From positions 1 through 34,049 of the forward strand of contig NZ_ABCS01000105.1 in assembly GCF_000170895.1 (NCBI RefSeq): 34,049 nt of DNA, written 5' to 3'. Shown here in pieces: positions 1 to 8,498 of this stretch. Both the position numbers and the translations under genes were made by a program. The notes under the pieces are model-generated. The model was not told the origin of the DNA. It worked only from the letters and a program-made list of their open reading frames with translations, and made no database searches. Each line of letters opens with the position of its first letter. Positions within the stretch are counted from its first letter, which is position 1. Source of the DNA: Plesiocystis pacifica SIR-1. Lineage in GTDB: Bacteria > Myxococcota_A > Polyangia > Nannocystales > Nannocystaceae.

Positions 1-219
1 ACGCCACGCCCTCCCTGCCCCACGTCCACGACTCAGAGGGTCGGCCAAAACGAGTTTGGCCAACCCTCTGTCTACTTTAGCCGTCGTGGACGACGCCACG
101 CCCTCCCTGCCCCACGTCCACGACTCAGAGGGTCGGCCAAAACGAGTTTGGCCAACCCTCTGTCTACTTTAGCCGTCGTGGACGACGCCACGCCCTCCCT
201 GCCCCACGTCCACGACTCA
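1..219 (-). repeat. Tandem 92-bp palindromic repeat (2 full units plus 1 cut by the window edge)
   Basis: Read on the minus strand, units run 219-128, 127-36 and 35-1, with an exact 92-bp period. Each unit opens with TGAGTCGTGGACG. It holds two hairpins: GTCGTGGACG pairs with CGTCCACGAC, and AGAGGGTTGGCCAAA pairs (one mismatch) with TTTGGCCGACCCTCT. The first TGA (219-217) is the stop codon of the kinase gene to the right. Further copies of the same family lie at 12887, 29619, 30797 and 31762. The tract may act as a termination or mRNA-end structure, but that is inference. Confidence 0.9.
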
Positions 220-3144
220 ATCCAGGGCCCGGTCGATGAGCGCGTTGAAGTAGGGCGCGTAGATCGGGTCGAAGCGTCCGCGGGCGCCCTCGAGGGTCGC
301 GCGGGCGTCCGCGCGCTCGTCCGCGTCCTCGGCCTGGCGCAGAGTCACGAGCGCCTGAGCGACGGTGAACTCTCGCTCGAGCTCGCCGCCCTCGGCCGTG
401 CCTTCTCGGGCCGTGACCTGGGTCAGATCGTCCTGGGCCTCGTCGAGGAGCCCGGCGTCGGCGCGGAACATCGCCCGCGCCAGGCGGACCCGCACGCCGG
501 TGTTGTTCCAGGCCAGGGGCGGCTCGGACCACAGATCCTCGACCCCGAGCTCGAGGATCTCGAGGGCGCGCTCGGGGGTGGTCCCGCAGGTCCCGGCGGC
601 GCTGAGGTAGGTGAGCTCGCGGTTGTAGGGCGACCCGGAGCGGCCGCGGAGCATGGCGTCGAGCTGGCGCTCGGCGAGCGCGCTCGCGCCCTCGCAGTCG
701 CCCCGGAGCTGCGCGAGCAGGGCCCGGCGCATGTCCACGGAGTTGTGGAGCCCGCTGGCCTGGCCGTAGTGCTCGGTCAACATCGCGTCGATGGTGTCGA
801 GCTCGGCCTCGGCGCGCTCGAGGTCGCCGACCCGCAGCCACGCGCTGGCGAGGTTGAGGCGAATGGACAGGAGGGTCGGGCTCATGGGGGCGCTGAGCGC
901 GGACTCGATGCGCACCGCCTCGCGCTGGGCCTCGAGCCCGCGGCGGGCGAGCTCCCCATCGTCGAAGCTCAATTTCGTGGCCAGGATCCCGTAGTTGGAC
1001 AGCTCCATCGCCAGGTAGCCGGACTCGGGGCCGAGCTCGCGGGCGTACTCGAGGACCACGGCGGAGGTGTCGAGGGCGGCGCGGTGCTGGCCCGAGGCGC
1101 GCTCGAGGAAGGCGCGGGCCTTGAGCAGCTCGATGCGGTTGTCGAACAGCTCCCCCTGGCCCTCGGCGAGGGCCTCGGCGACGGCGATCCACCGCCGGCT
1201 CTCGGCGAAGTCGCCGAGGTGGAGCGTGGCTCGGGCGCTGATCAGCGCGGCGTAGGTGGCCTCCTGAGCGAGGTCGGCGCGGAGGCCTCGGGCCAGGGCC
1301 CGAGAGGCCATCTCCAGGGCCTCGTCGTTGGCGAAGACGAGCAGATGACTGATCGCTCGCACGTTGAAGTAGCGCGTGTCGACGTGGGGGTTGTCGAGGG
1401 CCTCGACGCGGGCCTCGACGGCGTCGAGCCCCTCGGCCGCGTCGCCAGCCCGGCCGAGGCTGGTGTTCTGAAAGGCGGTCATCAGCTCGCGCTGGACCGC
1501 GTCGTACTCGGCGGCGAGGGCTGGATCGTCGGGGCGGGGCGCGGCGCGGAGGGCCTCGGGGTCCTCGCAGCGCGCGAGCTTGCCGAGCACGCCCGGATCG
1601 GCGGCGAGGGTCGAGGCGATGGCCGCCGGGTCTTCGGTCTTTTGCTCGAGCAGGCCGAGGAAGCCGTCGAACTCCGCGAGGCGCTGGTTGAGGCAGTGCA
1701 TGCGCAGGTCGAAGAGCTCGGCCGAGAGCTCGTGGCGGTGGTGGTGGGCGACGCACACGGCCTCGCTCTGCTCGGTCCAGGCGTCGATCCAGGCGTCGAG
1801 GTGGCCCTCGACGCGCTCGGCCTGGGTCGCTCGGGTGGCGGGGTTCGTGCCTTCGAAGCTGGCGAAGCGCTCGGCGAGGTCCCGCTTGCGCGGCGCGTCC
1901 CAGACCCCGACGAGGCGCTGGGGGTCGAGCGCGCACGCGATGGGAGCCGCGGCCGGGGCGGGGGTCGGCTGGGGGCGGGCGAGCGCGCCCACGCCCACGC
2001 CCACGCCGGTGGCCAGGGTCAGGCCGAGGGCGATCTTCCATGGACGCGCCCGGCGTCTGGACAGCTCGGCCCGGAGCGCGGCGAGCAGGGCGGGCATGTC
2101 GGGCCAGCGGGCGTCGGGGTCCGCCGCCAGGCCGCGCTCGAGGATCCGGAGCAAGCGCGGCGGGACCGAGGCGGGGCCTGGCTTGCGCAGGGCCCCGTCG
2201 TCGATGGCCGCGATCAGCTCACCCAGGGTCACGGCCGAGAACGGCCGCCGCCCAGTCAGCGCCTCCCAGGCCGCGACGCAGAAGCTGAACAGGTCGCTGC
2301 GCGCGTCGAGGGGCCGGAGGTGGATCTGCTCCGGGGACATGTAGGCGGGGGTGCCGAGCATGGCCCCGGTGCGCGTGAGGGCCTGGAAGGCCGAGCCCGA
2401 GGGGCTCGTGCCAGAACCAGAGCCAGAGCCAATGCCAGAGCCCGCCGCGCCGCTGGCCCCGGTGTCGCCGAGGGCGGGGGCGAGCTGGGGCCGGTCGAGG
2501 GGCTCGGCGGCGTCGAGGGGCTCGGCGTGCTCGCGCCGGGCCAGGCCAAAGTCGAGCACGCGCACGCGCCCGTCATGGCCGACCATGACGTTGTCGGGCT
2601 TGAAGTCGCGGTGGATCAGCCCCACGGCGTGGGCGGCCGCGAGGCCCTCGCCGGCTTGGAGCAGGGCCTCGAGCACGGCGCCCCAGGGCCTCGCGTCCCG
2701 CTCCAGCCACGCGCGCAGGGTCTCGCCCTCGACGAACTCCATGGCGATGAACACCTGCTCGTCGACGAGCCCGACGTCGTGGACCGCGATCACGTTGGGG
2801 TGGTCGAGCTGGGCGAGGGCCTGGGCCTCGCGGAGCATGCGGGCCTCGGCGTGGCGCGACTGCCCGGGGTCGGCGTGGCGCTTGGGCGAGAGCAGCTTGA
2901 GGGCGAGCTTGCGGTCGAGGTGGGGGTCCCAGGCGGCGTAGATGATGCCCATGCCGCCCGCGCCCACGCGCTCGAGCAGCACGTAGCGGCCCAGCTGGCG
3001 GCCGGCGTCGCCGGGGCCCTCTCGAAGCGAAGGTCGCCGAGGGCTGGACTCGCCCTCGTCACCGAGCAGGGTCGGGTCCTCGGGGTCGACCCGAAGGTTG
3101 GCCGCGCCCTGGCTCCCGCTGCTGTCTCTGGTCCCGGACACCAC
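217..3144 (-). CDS. Ser/Thr protein kinase with transmembrane segment and TPR-like sensor region
   Basis: The 975-residue protein is a myxobacterial Pkn-type kinase that phosphorylates proteins on Ser/Thr in the cytoplasm. Seen: Gly loop GAGGMG (61-66), ATP-binding Lys83 in LALKLL, HRDFKPDN with catalytic Asp180, DFG (198-200), GTPAYMSPE (264-272). One hydrophobic segment (about 371-388) follows the kinase domain, then about 580 residues of Ala/Leu/Glu-rich helical repeats resembling TPR arrays. All catalytic residues are present. The stretch between DFG and GTPAYMSPE is unusually long (about 60 residues) and holds a Gly/Ser-rich run (229-250). The start is a GTG; the next codon is also GTG. 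The gene lies 35 bp after the antiporter gene, so co-transcription is likely. The stop TGA is the first codon of the adjoining 92-bp repeat. A larger plus-strand frame over this region is a GC3 shadow. Confidence 0.93.
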   Translation of the reverse strand: MVSGTRDSSGSQGAANLRVDPEDPTLLGDEGESSPRRPSLREGPGDAGRQLGRYVLLERVGAGGMGIIYAAWDPHLDRKLALKLLSPKRHADPGQSRHAEARMLREAQALAQLDHPNVIAVHDVGLVDEQVFIAMEFVEGETLRAWLERDARPWGAVLEALLQAGEGLAAAHAVGLIHRDFKPDNVMVGHDGRVRVLDFGLARREHAEPLDAAEPLDRPQLAPALGDTGASGAAGSGIGSGSGSGTSPSGSAFQALTRTGAMLGTPAYMSPEQIHLRPLDARSDLFSFCVAAWEALTGRRPFSAVTLGELIAAIDDGALRKPGPASVPPRLLRILERGLAADPDARWPDMPALLAALRAELSRRRARPWKIALGLTLATGVGVGVGALARPQPTPAPAAAPIACALDPQRLVGVWDAPRKRDLAERFASFEGTNPATRATQAERVEGHLDAWIDAWTEQSEAVCVAHHHRHELSAELFDLRMHCLNQRLAEFDGFLGLLEQKTEDPAAIASTLAADPGVLGKLARCEDPEALRAAPRPDDPALAAEYDAVQRELMTAFQNTSLGRAGDAAEGLDAVEARVEALDNPHVDTRYFNVRAISHLLVFANDEALEMASRALARGLRADLAQEATYAALISARATLHLGDFAESRRWIAVAEALAEGQGELFDNRIELLKARAFLERASGQHRAALDTSAVVLEYARELGPESGYLAMELSNYGILATKLSFDDGELARRGLEAQREAVRIESALSAPMSPTLLSIRLNLASAWLRVGDLERAEAELDTIDAMLTEHYGQASGLHNSVDMRRALLAQLRGDCEGASALAERQLDAMLRGRSGSPYNRELTYLSAAGTCGTTPERALEILELGVEDLWSEPPLAWNNTGVRVRLARAMFRADAGLLDEAQDDLTQVTAREGTAEGGELEREFTVAQALVTLRQAEDADERADARATLEGARGRFDPIYAPYFNALIDRALD

Positions 3145-3179
3145 CGACCTCGATGGTACGGTGGTTTCCGGCGGCTCTT

Positions 3180-4757
3180 TCAGCTGGGTTTGGAGTCGTC
3201 GCCGGCGTCCGCGGGCTGCCAGCGCGCCTTGGGCGTGGACTGGGACGCGGACGGCCCGGGGGGCATGCCGTGCAAGGTGGCGAGGTTCTCGTCGTCCCCG
3301 CTGCCAGCGGGCGCTTGGCCCGGGCCCGGGCCTTGGCGCAGCTGGCTGGGCAAGCCCAGCTGACCGAGCGGGCGCTTTTTCGGCATGCCCGTCAAGGTCG
3401 AGGTCAGCCCGGCCTCGTCGTCTTCGGCAGGGCTGGGCGCGCCAGCGACCATGCCTTCGGGCAAGGCTGCCGGGGGCGCTTCACCCTCGGGGAGCTCGCC
3501 CTCGGCCGTGGTGTCCACGTCAGTGCTGCTGACTTCGACAGTCTCGGCCGCCGTCTCCGCGCGCACCTGGCGAAAGCCCACGGCGAAGATGGCGATCGAG
3601 GTGACCACGGCCGCGAACACCATCGCCGGCAGGTCCTTGGTGTCCGCGATGCCCATGGTCGCCGGCAAGGTCGCGAGCACGCCCGCCGCCATCCCGCGGG
3701 GCAGGGAGATCATCACCATCTTGCGCTCGGGGCCCTCGAACTCCGGCTTGCGCGCGATCAGCATCACGGCCGGGATGCGCGTGGCCAGCAGCAGGGCGCC
3801 CACGACCACGCCCAGGAACAGCAGGCTCCACGGGGGCGCGAGCATCAGGCCGATGTAGGTGAAGAAGAAGCTCTTGATGATGAAGGCCGCCTGGGTGTGC
3901 ACGGTGACGACGTCGTCGTCGAGCTGCAGGGGCTGGTCGCCGAGCTTGAAGCCCAGGCGCTTCATGAGCGCGTCGGCGTTGCCGACGATGACCGAGAAGG
4001 TCAGCACGCACATGGCCGGGTTGCCCCCGGTGCGGTCGGCGATGACGTAGAGGAAGAGCAGGGCCGTGAGCGTGACCGGGTAGGCGTAGGGGCTGCCGGC
4101 GAGCACGCGCAGCATCAGCACCCAGCCCCAGCCCGCGAGCAGGCCGATGCCCAGGGCGATGCCAAAGTTCTTGCCGAGCTCGACGAGCGTCGCCGAGCCC
4201 GAGGCCTCGCCGGACACGATGATCTTCATCATCACCACGGCCACGACCACGCACAGCGCGTCGGTCAGCGCGGACTCGAGGCCGACGAGGTTCGAGACCT
4301 TGCCCTCGACCTTGGCCAGGTTCATCGAGGGCATGATGATCAGCGAGCTCGAGCCGCCGACCATGGCCCCGACCATGAGGCAGTGGAAAAAACCCCAGCT
4401 CTCGGGCAGCAGGCCGGTCAGGGCCATGAGCTGGAGGAAGAGCGCGACGCCGAGGGTGCTCAGGGTGAAGCTGAGCAGGGCCAGCGCCGAGGCCTTGGGC
4501 GCGGCGCGGACCAGGTCGTCGATGACCAGCTGGCGGCCGCCGTCGAACAGCACGATGATCAGCGTCAACGCCGAGAACAGCGGCAGCACGCCCTCGAGCT
4601 GCGCCGGATCCACCGCGCCGGTCGCCCGCAGGACCACGCCCGCGAGGATCAGCCAGACCACGTCGGGGATCTGGGTGCGGGCAAAGATGATCTCGCCGAC
4701 GGCTCCGAGCAGGAACAGGCCGCCGATCATCAACAGGTAAACGCCGGGATCCTCCAT
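3180..4757 (-). CDS. CPA-type cation:proton antiporter with cytoplasmic Thr/Pro tail
   Basis: A 525-residue membrane protein with roughly 11-13 hydrophobic segments over residues 5-400, resembling NhaP/CPA1 sodium(potassium)/proton antiporters. Seen: FDGG (71-74), and ESALTDA (161-167), which sits where CPA1 transporters carry the ion-binding Asn/Thr-Asp pair (Asp166). The last about 115 residues are hydrophilic and contain two related motifs, TLTGMP (454-459) and TLHGMP (494-499). The chosen ATG gives a normal N terminus; an in-frame extension upstream would add about 26 Arg-rich residues and is unlikely. The gene is upstream of the kinase gene in an apparent operon and divergent from the TonB-receptor gene. 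Ion specificity cannot be told from sequence. Confidence 0.88.
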   Translation of the reverse strand: MEDPGVYLLMIGGLFLLGAVGEIIFARTQIPDVVWLILAGVVLRATGAVDPAQLEGVLPLFSALTLIIVLFDGGRQLVIDDLVRAAPKASALALLSFTLSTLGVALFLQLMALTGLLPESWGFFHCLMVGAMVGGSSSLIIMPSMNLAKVEGKVSNLVGLESALTDALCVVVAVVMMKIIVSGEASGSATLVELGKNFGIALGIGLLAGWGWVLMLRVLAGSPYAYPVTLTALLFLYVIADRTGGNPAMCVLTFSVIVGNADALMKRLGFKLGDQPLQLDDDVVTVHTQAAFIIKSFFFTYIGLMLAPPWSLLFLGVVVGALLLATRIPAVMLIARKPEFEGPERKMVMISLPRGMAAGVLATLPATMGIADTKDLPAMVFAAVVTSIAIFAVGFRQVRAETAAETVEVSSTDVDTTAEGELPEGEAPPAALPEGMVAGAPSPAEDDEAGLTSTLTGMPKKRPLGQLGLPSQLRQGPGPGQAPAGSGDDENLATLHGMPPGPSASQSTPKARWQPADAGDDSKPS

Positions 4758-4828
4758 GTCCGCCGCGGAAACTAGCACTCCGCCTCTGCTTTGGGGGCGC
4801 GTTCTTCGCGCCTTTTGACCCCGCCCCC
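4758..4828. promoter_or_regulatory. Divergent intergenic region, antiporter / TonB receptor
   Basis: These 71 bp separate two divergent start codons and must hold both promoters or part of them. I see no clear -35/-10 pair. A small inverted repeat, GGCGCG-TTCTT-CGCGCC, lies just upstream of the receptor start. Confidence 0.4.
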
Positions 4829-7636
4829 ATGACAAGGGCAGGCGAACGCGCGATGCTGCGGGCCGTGAGGCGCCTGGCGCTCATCCTCTCGCTCATCGCT
4901 GCCGTCCTCGGCACCGCGACGGCCCTCGGGCCAGGCACCGCCCACGCCGGGGCGGGCGAGGGCGAGGGCGAGCTGGCTCCGGCGGAGGAGGCCAGCCCCG
5001 AGAGCGAGCTGGTCCCGCCCACGGCCAAGGGCTCCGTCGCGATTCAGTACCCCGAGGCCCTGCTCGAGCGCGAGGAGCCCCCCGGGGGCACGGTCATCGT
5101 GCAGTACGTCGTCGGCGTGGACGGGCAGACCAAGGAGCTCGAGGTCCTGCAGTCCGTCGACCCGGAGCTGGACCGCATCGTCGTCGAGGCCGTGGACGCC
5201 CTCGAGTTCGAGCCGGCGCTGTACCGGGGGCAGCCGGTCGAGGTGGTCCTGTCCGTGGCCGTGGAGATCGGCCCGCCCGAGCCGGCGCCCGAGCCCGACA
5301 CGGACACCGAGACCGAGACCGGCGAGGGCACCCTGCCCGGGGCCTTCGACTCGGACGGGACCCAGGCTCCCGGTGACGCCGAGGCCCCCGTGGCGATCCG
5401 CGGACGCATCCGCGAGGCCGGTCAGCGCACGCCCATCGAGGGCGCCACGGTCATCGCCGTGCCCGCCCCGGAGGGTTGGCCGCTGGGTCAGATCCGGGGC
5501 AAGCGCTACGAGGAGGCCGTCGAGCCTCAGTGGCAGGTGCAGGCCACGACCGACGCCGAGGGCCGCTTCGAGCTGCGCGGCGTGCCGCCAGGAAGGGTCC
5601 GGATCATCGCCCTGTCCCGGGGCTACGAGCGCCTCGACTCCATCGAAGAGCTCGCCGGCGGCGGGGCCATCCTCGAGCTCGAGTACTTCGACAGGCGCCT
5701 GCCGAGCAACCCCTACCGCACCGAGGTCACCGTCGACCGCGAGCTGCCCGAGGTCACCCGCCGGACCATCACCCCCGAGGAGATCAACCTGCTCCCGGGC
5801 ACCCAGGGCGACGCCCTCAAGAGCATCCAGAACTTCCCCGGCGTGGCCCGGCCGCCCTTCGGGGCTGGACTGATCGTGGTTCGCGGCTCGGCGCCCTCGG
5901 ACACCAAGACCTACCTGGGTTACCACGAGATCCCCCAGCTGTTTCACTTCGGCGCGCTGACCTCGGTGTTCAACTCGGACATCCTCGCGCAGATCGACTT
6001 CATCCCCGGCAACTTCGACGCGCGCTTTGGCAACGCCATCGGCGGGATCATCAACGTCCAGCCGCGCAAGGGTCGGCGCGACGGCTACCACGGCTACATC
6101 GACTCCGACCTGTTCGACACCGGCGTGCTCGTGGAGGGGCCCATCGGCAAGGGCAGCTTCGCGCTCTCGGCCCGGCGCAGCTACATCGACGCCCTGCTGC
6201 TCGCCGTGATCCCGGCGGGCTCGGGCATCGACTTCAACGTCGCGCCCCGCTACTACGACTACCAGGCGCTGTTCGACTACCCCGTGGGCCCGGGCAACTT
6301 CAGCGTGCGGGTGTTCGGCTCCGACGACCAGCTCGAGGTCGTCGCGCCCAGCGTCAACGAGGAAGAGGCCGACGCCAACGACGGCTTCGACACGCAGATC
6401 GCCTTCCACCGCGTGGACATGGTCTACGAGGCCGAGCAGGGCCCGTGGTCCTTCCTGTTCACGCCCTCGTACCGCCACGAGCAGCTCGGCGGCGTGGGCG
6501 GGGACATCTTCTCCTTCCGGGTCACCCGGGACGTGTTCAACCTGCGCGCCGAGCTGGGCTACCGCCTGTCCAAGCGCGCCGGGCTGCGCATCGGCACGGA
6601 GGTCGCCGCGGGCGAGTACAGCCTCGAGGCCCGGGCGCCCGGCTTCCCCCAGCCGGGCCAGGGCGACAACGGCGAGTTCCTGGCCGCGGACCTGGGCGGG
6701 GCCTTCGGGAGCTTCTCGCTCTACTCGACGGCGACCATCGCCGCCAGCGATCGCCTGGTCCTCTACCCGGGCGTGCGCCTGGCCTACAACGGCGTCGTGC
6801 TCAACCGCGCCGGGCTGGACCCGCGCTTTCGCCTGGCCTGGAAGCTCACCGAGGACACCACCTTCAAAGCCGGCGTCGGCCTGTTCAGCCAGTACCCCGA
6901 CGTGTTCGAGCTCAACGACGTGTGGGGCAACCCCAACATCGCCCTCGAGCGCTCGATCCACACCAGCGCGGGCGTGGCCCACATGTTCGACAGCATCGAC
7001 CTGCTCGTCGAGGGCACGGCCTTTTACAAGTACGTCTACGACCTCGCCGTGCCCACGGACGTGCTGCTGATCAACAACGGCGCGGGCGCGACGATCGTGC
7101 CCGAGCGCTTCGACAACGCCGGCTACGGCCACGTCGCCGGCGTCGAGCTGCTGGTCCGCAAGAACCTGACCAACAACCTGTTCGGCTGGGTCAGCTACAC
7201 CTTCAGCCGGGCCCTCTACGACCTCGACGACGGCTGGGGGCTGATCCCCTTCGACTTCGACCAGCCCCACATCCTCACGGCCATCGCCGTCTACAAGCTG
7301 CCGCGGGGCTGGAGCCTGGGCGGGCGCTTTCGCCTGGTCAGCGGCAACCCCTACATCCCGGTCTACAACGGCATCGACGACGTCTCCACGGGCGGCACCT
7401 TCCCCCTCGAGGGCCCGCGCAACTCGGAGCGCAACCCCGCCTTCCACCAGCTCGACGTGCGCGTCGACAAGAAGTGGACCTGGCGCTACGTCGGCCTCAA
7501 CGCCTACGTCGACATCCAGAACATCTACAACCGGCGCAACATCGAGGGCCGGACCTACGCCTACGACTACACCCAGTTCAACGTGCTGGCGGGGCTGCCG
7601 ATCTTGCCCTCGGTCGGGCTCAAGCTCGACTGGTAG
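4829..7636 (+). CDS. TonB-dependent outer-membrane receptor with N-terminal TonB-C domain
   Basis: 935 residues. Order seen: signal peptide (about 1-40, cleavage near AHA), TonB C-terminal-like domain (about 65-147; FEPALYRGQPVEV is typical), an acidic Pro/Glu/Thr linker (150-185), a carboxypeptidase-regulatory-like beta-sandwich (about 187-285), a plug domain (about 300-415, with GTQGDALKSIQNFPGV and GGIINVQPRKG) and a beta-barrel to the C terminus, which ends LKLDW with the aromatic last residue expected of an outer-membrane barrel. It probably takes up an unknown substrate across the outer membrane. Fusion of a TonB-type domain to the receptor is the odd point. The first ATG is used; Met9 (4853) is an equally good start and gives a tighter signal peptide. 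Confidence 0.92.
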   Translation: MTRAGERAMLRAVRRLALILSLIAAVLGTATALGPGTAHAGAGEGEGELAPAEEASPESELVPPTAKGSVAIQYPEALLEREEPPGGTVIVQYVVGVDGQTKELEVLQSVDPELDRIVVEAVDALEFEPALYRGQPVEVVLSVAVEIGPPEPAPEPDTDTETETGEGTLPGAFDSDGTQAPGDAEAPVAIRGRIREAGQRTPIEGATVIAVPAPEGWPLGQIRGKRYEEAVEPQWQVQATTDAEGRFELRGVPPGRVRIIALSRGYERLDSIEELAGGGAILELEYFDRRLPSNPYRTEVTVDRELPEVTRRTITPEEINLLPGTQGDALKSIQNFPGVARPPFGAGLIVVRGSAPSDTKTYLGYHEIPQLFHFGALTSVFNSDILAQIDFIPGNFDARFGNAIGGIINVQPRKGRRDGYHGYIDSDLFDTGVLVEGPIGKGSFALSARRSYIDALLLAVIPAGSGIDFNVAPRYYDYQALFDYPVGPGNFSVRVFGSDDQLEVVAPSVNEEEADANDGFDTQIAFHRVDMVYEAEQGPWSFLFTPSYRHEQLGGVGGDIFSFRVTRDVFNLRAELGYRLSKRAGLRIGTEVAAGEYSLEARAPGFPQPGQGDNGEFLAADLGGAFGSFSLYSTATIAASDRLVLYPGVRLAYNGVVLNRAGLDPRFRLAWKLTEDTTFKAGVGLFSQYPDVFELNDVWGNPNIALERSIHTSAGVAHMFDSIDLLVEGTAFYKYVYDLAVPTDVLLINNGAGATIVPERFDNAGYGHVAGVELLVRKNLTNNLFGWVSYTFSRALYDLDDGWGLIPFDFDQPHILTAIAVYKLPRGWSLGGRFRLVSGNPYIPVYNGIDDVSTGGTFPLEGPRNSERNPAFHQLDVRVDKKWTWRYVGLNAYVDIQNIYNRRNIEGRTYAYDYTQFNVLAGLPILPSVGLKLDW

Positions 7637-7717
7637 GGCTCACAGCCAGCACAGGCACAGCAGGCTCAGCGAGTCCGGGCAGCTCGTCCAACTCGACGAG
7701 GGGCGGCTTCATGCGAC

Positions 7718-8434
7718 TCACATTGCGGCTTCTGCAGCAGCCACGGGAGCCGCCTCGTCTGGCTTGGGGCTGGGCAGCTGCTCGAACCAGGACTTGGCCC
7801 GCAGCACCCGATCGACGTAGCTCTGGGTCCGCTCGGGGATGGGCTCGCCGTCGCGGATCCAGCCCTTCACCACCCCGGCGCCGCGGTTGTAGGCCGCGAG
7901 GGCGTGGGCCTCGTCGCCGTCGAACTTGTCGAGCTGCCGGCGCAGCAGCAAGGTGCCGGCGTGGATGTTGAAGTCCGGGTCGTAGGACCGGCGCTGGCGC
8001 TCGAGCAGCTTGGCCATGTAGCCGGCGGTCTTGGGCATGAGCTGCATCAGGCCCTGGGAGCCCGAGGGGCCCTTGGCCTTGGGGTTGAACTTGCTCTCGA
8101 CCCAGATGACCGCGTTGATCAGCGCGGGCTCGACCTCGTGGGCGGCCGAGGCTGCGGCGACGATGTCCTGGACCGCGGCGATCTTCTCGAGCTGCTCGGC
8201 GTCGAAGGGCGGCGGGTCGGCGGGGGCCTCGGGCTCGGCGGGGGCTTCGGCGACGGGCTCGGGCCCGGGTTCGGGCTCGGCGGGGGCTTGGGCTCGGGGC
8301 TCGGGCTCCGGTTCGGGGGCCGGGGCTTCGACGGGGCTCGGGGGGGCGACCGGGGCCGCGCACGCGCCCGGGAGGCCCAGCAGCGCGAGCACGACGGCGC
8401 AGCCGAAGGCGAGCGAGCTGAGCGAAGACCGCAT
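7718..8434 (-). CDS. Lytic transglycosylase (SLT domain) lipoprotein
   Basis: 238 residues. An N-terminal hydrophobic signal ends in LPGAC, a lipobox-like site at Cys25. A Pro/Glu/Ala linker (about 28-75) follows, then a Slt-type lysozyme fold. Seen: catalytic Glu in IWVESKFNPKAKG, then GSQGLMQLMPKTA, then AYNRGAG, the classical three SLT motifs. It cleaves peptidoglycan glycan strands in the periplasm. The ATG at 8434 starts the signal peptide directly; a longer in-frame extension to 8683 overlaps the divergent gene and is rejected. The gene is convergent with the receptor gene, 81 bp away. Confidence 0.92.
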   Translation of the reverse strand: MRSSLSSLAFGCAVVLALLGLPGACAAPVAPPSPVEAPAPEPEPEPRAQAPAEPEPGPEPVAEAPAEPEAPADPPPFDAEQLEKIAAVQDIVAAASAAHEVEPALINAVIWVESKFNPKAKGPSGSQGLMQLMPKTAGYMAKLLERQRRSYDPDFNIHAGTLLLRRQLDKFDGDEAHALAAYNRGAGVVKGWIRDGEPIPERTQSYVDRVLRAKSWFEQLPSPKPDEAAPVAAAEAAM

Positions 8435-8498
8435 GCCGCATGAATCGCGCTGGCTCCGGGCCTTGTCAAATCGCCAAGCTGCGGCAAGCTCGCCCGTG

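Noticed and set aside
1..219. CRISPR array
   Set aside because: The 92-bp units are wholly repeated, with no unique spacers and no cas genes.
148..3363. Plus-strand 1071-residue open frame opposite the kinase gene
   Set aside because: The minus-strand frame carries complete kinase motifs; the plus-strand translation is low-complexity Gly/Ala/Glu/Val typical of GC3 shadow frames.
4772..7447. Minus-strand 891-residue frame opposite the TonB receptor
   Set aside because: Composition is shadow-like and the receptor frame has clear domains on the other strand.
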